From Nitrospirota bacterium (GTDB lineage Bacteria > Nitrospirota > Nitrospiria > Nitrospirales > UBA8639), in assembly GCA_029865515.1 (NCBI GenBank), contig JAOUGQ010000138.1:1-7401 (forward strand): a stretch of 7,401 nt of DNA, given 5' to 3'. Of the stretch, positions 5,232 through 7,401 are shown one piece after another. The notes beneath the pieces are model-generated. The model saw only the letters and a program-made list of their open reading frames with translations, searched no databases and was not told the origin of the DNA. Numbering within the stretch: the first letter of the stretch is position 1; the number at the start of each line of letters is the position of its first letter. The position numbers and the translations under genes were made by a program.

Positions 5232-6641
5232 ATGGATAATCCTATAGAGCAAACCAAATTGAGGCGGACATTTTCAGGTCCAGGGGTTTGTGCCAGTATT
5301 ACCCCGGATACGTCGATGCACATCCTTTCGCAGCACGAAGTGGAGAAACTCTGTGATGCCAGCCAGGGGGGACTCCATGAAATTTTTAGAAACAGCGCAT
5401 TGGCAGTCCTGACTAGTGGTAATGAAACTGACGATACCAAAGCCATTTTCTCTCGCTACGCAGATTTTGACATTGGCTTGGAACAACGCGATCGCGGAGT
5501 GAAACTGGAGCTTATCAACGCTCCCGCCAGTGCGTTTGTCGATGGGGAAATCATTCAAGGTATCAAGGAACATCTCTTTTCCCTGTTACGTGACATCATC
5601 TATGTCCACAACGAAATTCAGGACAATGCGAAATTCGATTTAGAAACCTCCGATGGGATCACGAACGCGGTTTTTCATATTTTACGCAATGCAGAAATCA
5701 TGCATTCGGTTGAGCAGCCTCATCTGGTGGTGTGCTGGGGCGGCCATTCGATCAGTGATGTCGAGTATCGCTACACCAAAGAAGTGGGGCATCAACTGGG
5801 CCTACGCTCCATGGATATTTGCACAGGTTGCGGGCCGGGAGCCATGAAGGGACCGATGAAAGGGGCGGCCATTGCCCACGCCAAACAACGTATTAAAAAC
5901 GGCCGATATTTGGGCGTGACGGAACCGACCATCATTGCGGCTGAAGCACCGAATCCCATTGTGAATGAACTGGTAATCATGCCGGACATCGAAAAACGGC
6001 TTGAAGCGTTTGTTCGTGTCGGACACGGGTTTGTGGTATTCCCGGGTGGAGCGGGCACATTGGAAGAAATTCTTTATTTGCTGGGTTTACTGCTTCATCC
6101 GGATAATGTCGACGTGCCCTTCCCCTTGATTTTTACAGGCCCCAAACAGAGTGAAAATTATTTTGGAACGATTGATGCCTTTATCAAACAAACACTTGGA
6201 CCGAAAGCTGCTCAACGATATCAAATTATTATCGACAATCCGCAACTCGGGGCCTATGAAATGAACGCCGGCATACAACGCGTGCGTGAATTCCGAAAGC
6301 AAACCCGTGATGCCTACTACTTTAACTGGCACCTGACCATCGACCATGAATTTCAAAAACCGTTTATGCCGACCCATGAGTCGATGGCCCAATTAGATCT
6401 CCATGCCGACCAACCCATCCATATGCTGGCAGCGAATTTGCGTCGGGTATTTTCCGGTGTCGTGGCCGGCAATGTCAGGACCCAAGCGCTTAATGCCATT
6501 GAAAAAGAGGGGCCATTCCAAATTCACGGAGATGCAACAATCATCAAACTCATGGATGAGCTCCTACAATCCTTCATCGAAGAACACCGCATGAAAATCG
6601 ATCAACAAAACTACAAACCGTGCTATGAAATCATCCCCTAG
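5232..6641 (+). CDS. ppnN: Pyrimidine/purine nucleotide 5'-monophosphate nucleosidase (PpnN, YgdH)
   Basis: A 469-residue cytosolic enzyme that cleaves the N-glycosidic bond of nucleoside monophosphates to free base and ribose 5-phosphate. The E. coli enzyme is stimulated by (p)ppGpp. The N-terminal PpnN domain (about 30-120) includes FRNSALAVLTSG and RGVKLELINAPASAFVDG. The central LOG-type Rossmann domain (about 165-310) has CWGGHS (168-173), TGCGPGAMKGPMKGA (from 198), MPDIEKRLEAFVR with R256, and the catalytic/phosphate loop PGGAGTLEE (271-279). The C-terminal domain (about 335-465) has DAYYFNWHL, AANLRRVFSGVVAGN and PCYEI. Similarity to recalled E. coli PpnN (454 aa) is strong over the whole length. 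The N-terminus is about 15 residues longer here. The ATG at 5232 has AGAGG (5221-5225) 6 nt upstream. It stands alone, after the RRM terminator; no clear terminator follows. Confidence 0.96.
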   Translation: MDNPIEQTKLRRTFSGPGVCASITPDTSMHILSQHEVEKLCDASQGGLHEIFRNSALAVLTSGNETDDTKAIFSRYADFDIGLEQRDRGVKLELINAPASAFVDGEIIQGIKEHLFSLLRDIIYVHNEIQDNAKFDLETSDGITNAVFHILRNAEIMHSVEQPHLVVCWGGHSISDVEYRYTKEVGHQLGLRSMDICTGCGPGAMKGPMKGAAIAHAKQRIKNGRYLGVTEPTIIAAEAPNPIVNELVIMPDIEKRLEAFVRVGHGFVVFPGGAGTLEEILYLLGLLLHPDNVDVPFPLIFTGPKQSENYFGTIDAFIKQTLGPKAAQRYQIIIDNPQLGAYEMNAGIQRVREFRKQTRDAYYFNWHLTIDHEFQKPFMPTHESMAQLDLHADQPIHMLAANLRRVFSGVVAGNVRTQALNAIEKEGPFQIHGDATIIKLMDELLQSFIEEHRMKIDQQNYKPCYEIIP

Positions 6642-6844
6642 TCGTTGCGTGGAAAGGTACGATATTGAAGAGTCGGCTATTTCACATGCTGAACAATAAG
6701 ATTAAAAGAATTTTAGGGACGTGAAACAGGTTTTTACCTGTCGTGCATCTGGTGAGAGGCAGGAAAGTGTTTGATTAAATTGGTAGGCAGTGGAGGGGTT
6801 GAACTTACGTCCTGCTGATGAAGAGGCGAAATCTTCTATCACAA

Positions 6845-6865
6845 ATCGGTCACATCGTCACCGAT
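6845..6865. repeat. Operator-like inverted repeat
   Basis: ATCGGT and ACCGAT form a perfect 6-bp inverted repeat around a 9-bp centre, 21 bp in all, about one and a half helical turns between half-site centres. It lies about 70 bp upstream of the candidate SH3-gene promoter. It may be a regulator site or chance. Confidence 0.25.
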
Positions 6866-6934
6866 CCCTCCGTATTTCCTATTGGTATCCTCTGATTTCA
6901 TGGACAGGTTCGAAAAGAGTAATCAAGGGCGTTA

Positions 6935-6963
6935 TTGACACCTCGCGACGCCTTTGCTACTTA
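6935..6963 (+). promoter_or_regulatory. Candidate promoter for the SH3-domain gene
   Basis: A perfect TTGACA (6935-6940) is followed after 17 bp by TACTTA (6958-6963), a poor -10 match that keeps only the leading TA. It would give a leader of about 110 nt before the TTG start at 7080. The -35 box is convincing; the -10 box is not. Confidence 0.35.
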
Positions 6964-7079
6964 TGGCTTTGTCCCACAGGGCATGTATTTCCCCCTATTC
7001 CCTGTGATCATGATGCTCTACCATTCGCACGAATATCTCATTTCTCAAGAGGCGCGACACAACAAGGAGGTGACACGCT

Positions 7080-7401
7080 TTGAAATTTTCGATCTATCTT
7101 GTCTTGCTATCGTTCTCCTGGCTGGCATTGCCCACGCAGCTATTGGCCGCAGTCGGAGAGGTGAATTACATCTCTGACGTGTTGAACGTCCCACTCCGCA
7201 GTGGCCCATCCACCGCACATCGCATCATACACCGTGGTCTCCCAAGCGGGACCCAACTGACCATTCTCGCCACTGACGAGGACGCCGGTTTCACCCAGGT
7301 TCGGACTGATGGTGGGCTGGAAGGCTGGGTCACGTCCCAGTATCTCATCGGGGAACCCATCGCCCGTGTCAAGCTGGCCGCTACCGAGAAACGCCTTGAA
7401 G
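7080..7401 (+). CDS. Secreted/periplasmic SH3-domain protein, YgiM/TIGR04211-like (partial, 3' end missing)
   Basis: The first 107 codons of an envelope protein that runs off the window. A TTG start at 7080 is well supported: AAGGAGG (7064-7070) lies 9 nt upstream and an in-frame TGA at 7071-7073 excludes earlier starts. Residues 1-24 form a signal peptide (MKFSIYLVLLSFSWLALP, then QLLAA), with likely cleavage near residue 23-24. A bacterial SH3 domain follows at about 27-90, with YISDVLNVPLRSGPS (30-44), GTQLTILATDEDAGFTQVR and GWVTSQYL. This order matches the TIGR04211 family, of which E. coli YgiM is a member. Those proteins continue with a coiled coil and a C-terminal membrane anchor, so the lost part probably encodes them; the visible end (KLAATEKRLE) fits the start of a coiled coil. 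Function in the family is not established, though bacterial SH3 domains often bind peptidoglycan. Confidence 0.88.
   Translation, partial: MKFSIYLVLLSFSWLALPTQLLAAVGEVNYISDVLNVPLRSGPSTAHRIIHRGLPSGTQLTILATDEDAGFTQVRTDGGLEGWVTSQYLIGEPIARVKLAATEKRLE

Larger units (their letters stand above)
6642..7079. other. Intergenic gap between ppnN and the SH3 gene
   Basis: About 438 bp without a gene I can support. It contains ACAGGT-TTTT-ACCTGT (6726-6741), a 6-bp hairpin without a T-run, an inverted repeat at 6845-6865 and a candidate promoter at 6935-6963. Open frames here (6790-7083 and 6935-7177) have no family-like sequence; the second runs across the start of the SH3 gene. Confidence 0.5.

Noticed and set aside
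5792..6058. Minus-strand open frames across the ppnN Rossmann domain
   Set aside because: Antisense shadows of a strongly conserved coding region.
6790..7083. 97-codon plus-strand open frame after ppnN
   Set aside because: Low-complexity arginine/serine/proline composition without any domain pattern; it overlaps the SH3 gene's ribosome site.
6935..7177. 80-codon plus-strand open frame
   Set aside because: Runs across the start of the well-supported SH3-domain gene in another frame and has no ribosome site.
1..7401. CRISPR array, transposon ends, tRNA or phage genes
   Set aside because: No regularly spaced repeats, transposase domains, tRNA-like arms or phage proteins were seen on either strand.

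Overview
The window reads as ordinary chromosome of a Gram-negative bacterium with roughly balanced base composition. Six complete or nearly complete protein genes can be supported, plus a fragment of a seventh at the left edge. The signal-peptide SH3 protein of the YgiM/TIGR04211 type, the PpnN nucleosidase, the HU protein and the small glycine-tailed RRM protein fit a proteobacterium or a Nitrospirota (Nitrospira-like) genome. I lean to Nitrospirota from the look of the HU and RRM proteins, but this is recall-based and could not be tested here. I see no phage, transposon, CRISPR array, rRNA or tRNA.

Layout. At 1-56 is the probable tail of an upstream gene whose stop overlaps the next start (ATGA). 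At 53-1363 (+) is a metal-dependent amidohydrolase of the imidazolonepropionase / Xaa-Pro dipeptidase group with all metal ligands visible. A 200-residue protein of unknown function lies convergent to it at 1385-1987 (-), with only 21 bp between the stops. A 333-bp divergent region (1988-2320) carries two short inverted repeats and a strong sigma-70-type promoter for the HU gene (2321-2611, +), which would have a leader of about 136 nt. A perfect 34-bp palindromic terminator lies at 2717-2750. A six-repeat TPR protein follows (3046-3861, +; start uncertain). Then comes about 800 bp without a recognisable gene (3862-4660), containing several hairpins, one followed by eight T. Next are an RRM RNA-binding protein (4661-4978, +) with a clear terminator (5001-5036), PpnN (5232-6641, +), a 438-bp gap, and the first 107 codons of a secreted/periplasmic SH3-domain protein (7080-7401, +, runs off the window).

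The genes do not form an obvious pathway. Most are single transcription units with their own leaders, and two terminators separate HU from the TPR gene and RRM from ppnN. Three products act broadly on nucleic acids or nucleotide pools: HU (nucleoid), the RRM protein (RNA) and PpnN (nucleotide breakdown, controlled by (p)ppGpp in E. coli). That may be coincidence. I found no convincing new multi-gene system. The places most worth a second look are the 3862-4660 gap, the long HU leader, the repeated AACGTCAG motif around the ppnN leader, the orphan 200-residue protein and the strictly 40-residue-periodic TPR protein.
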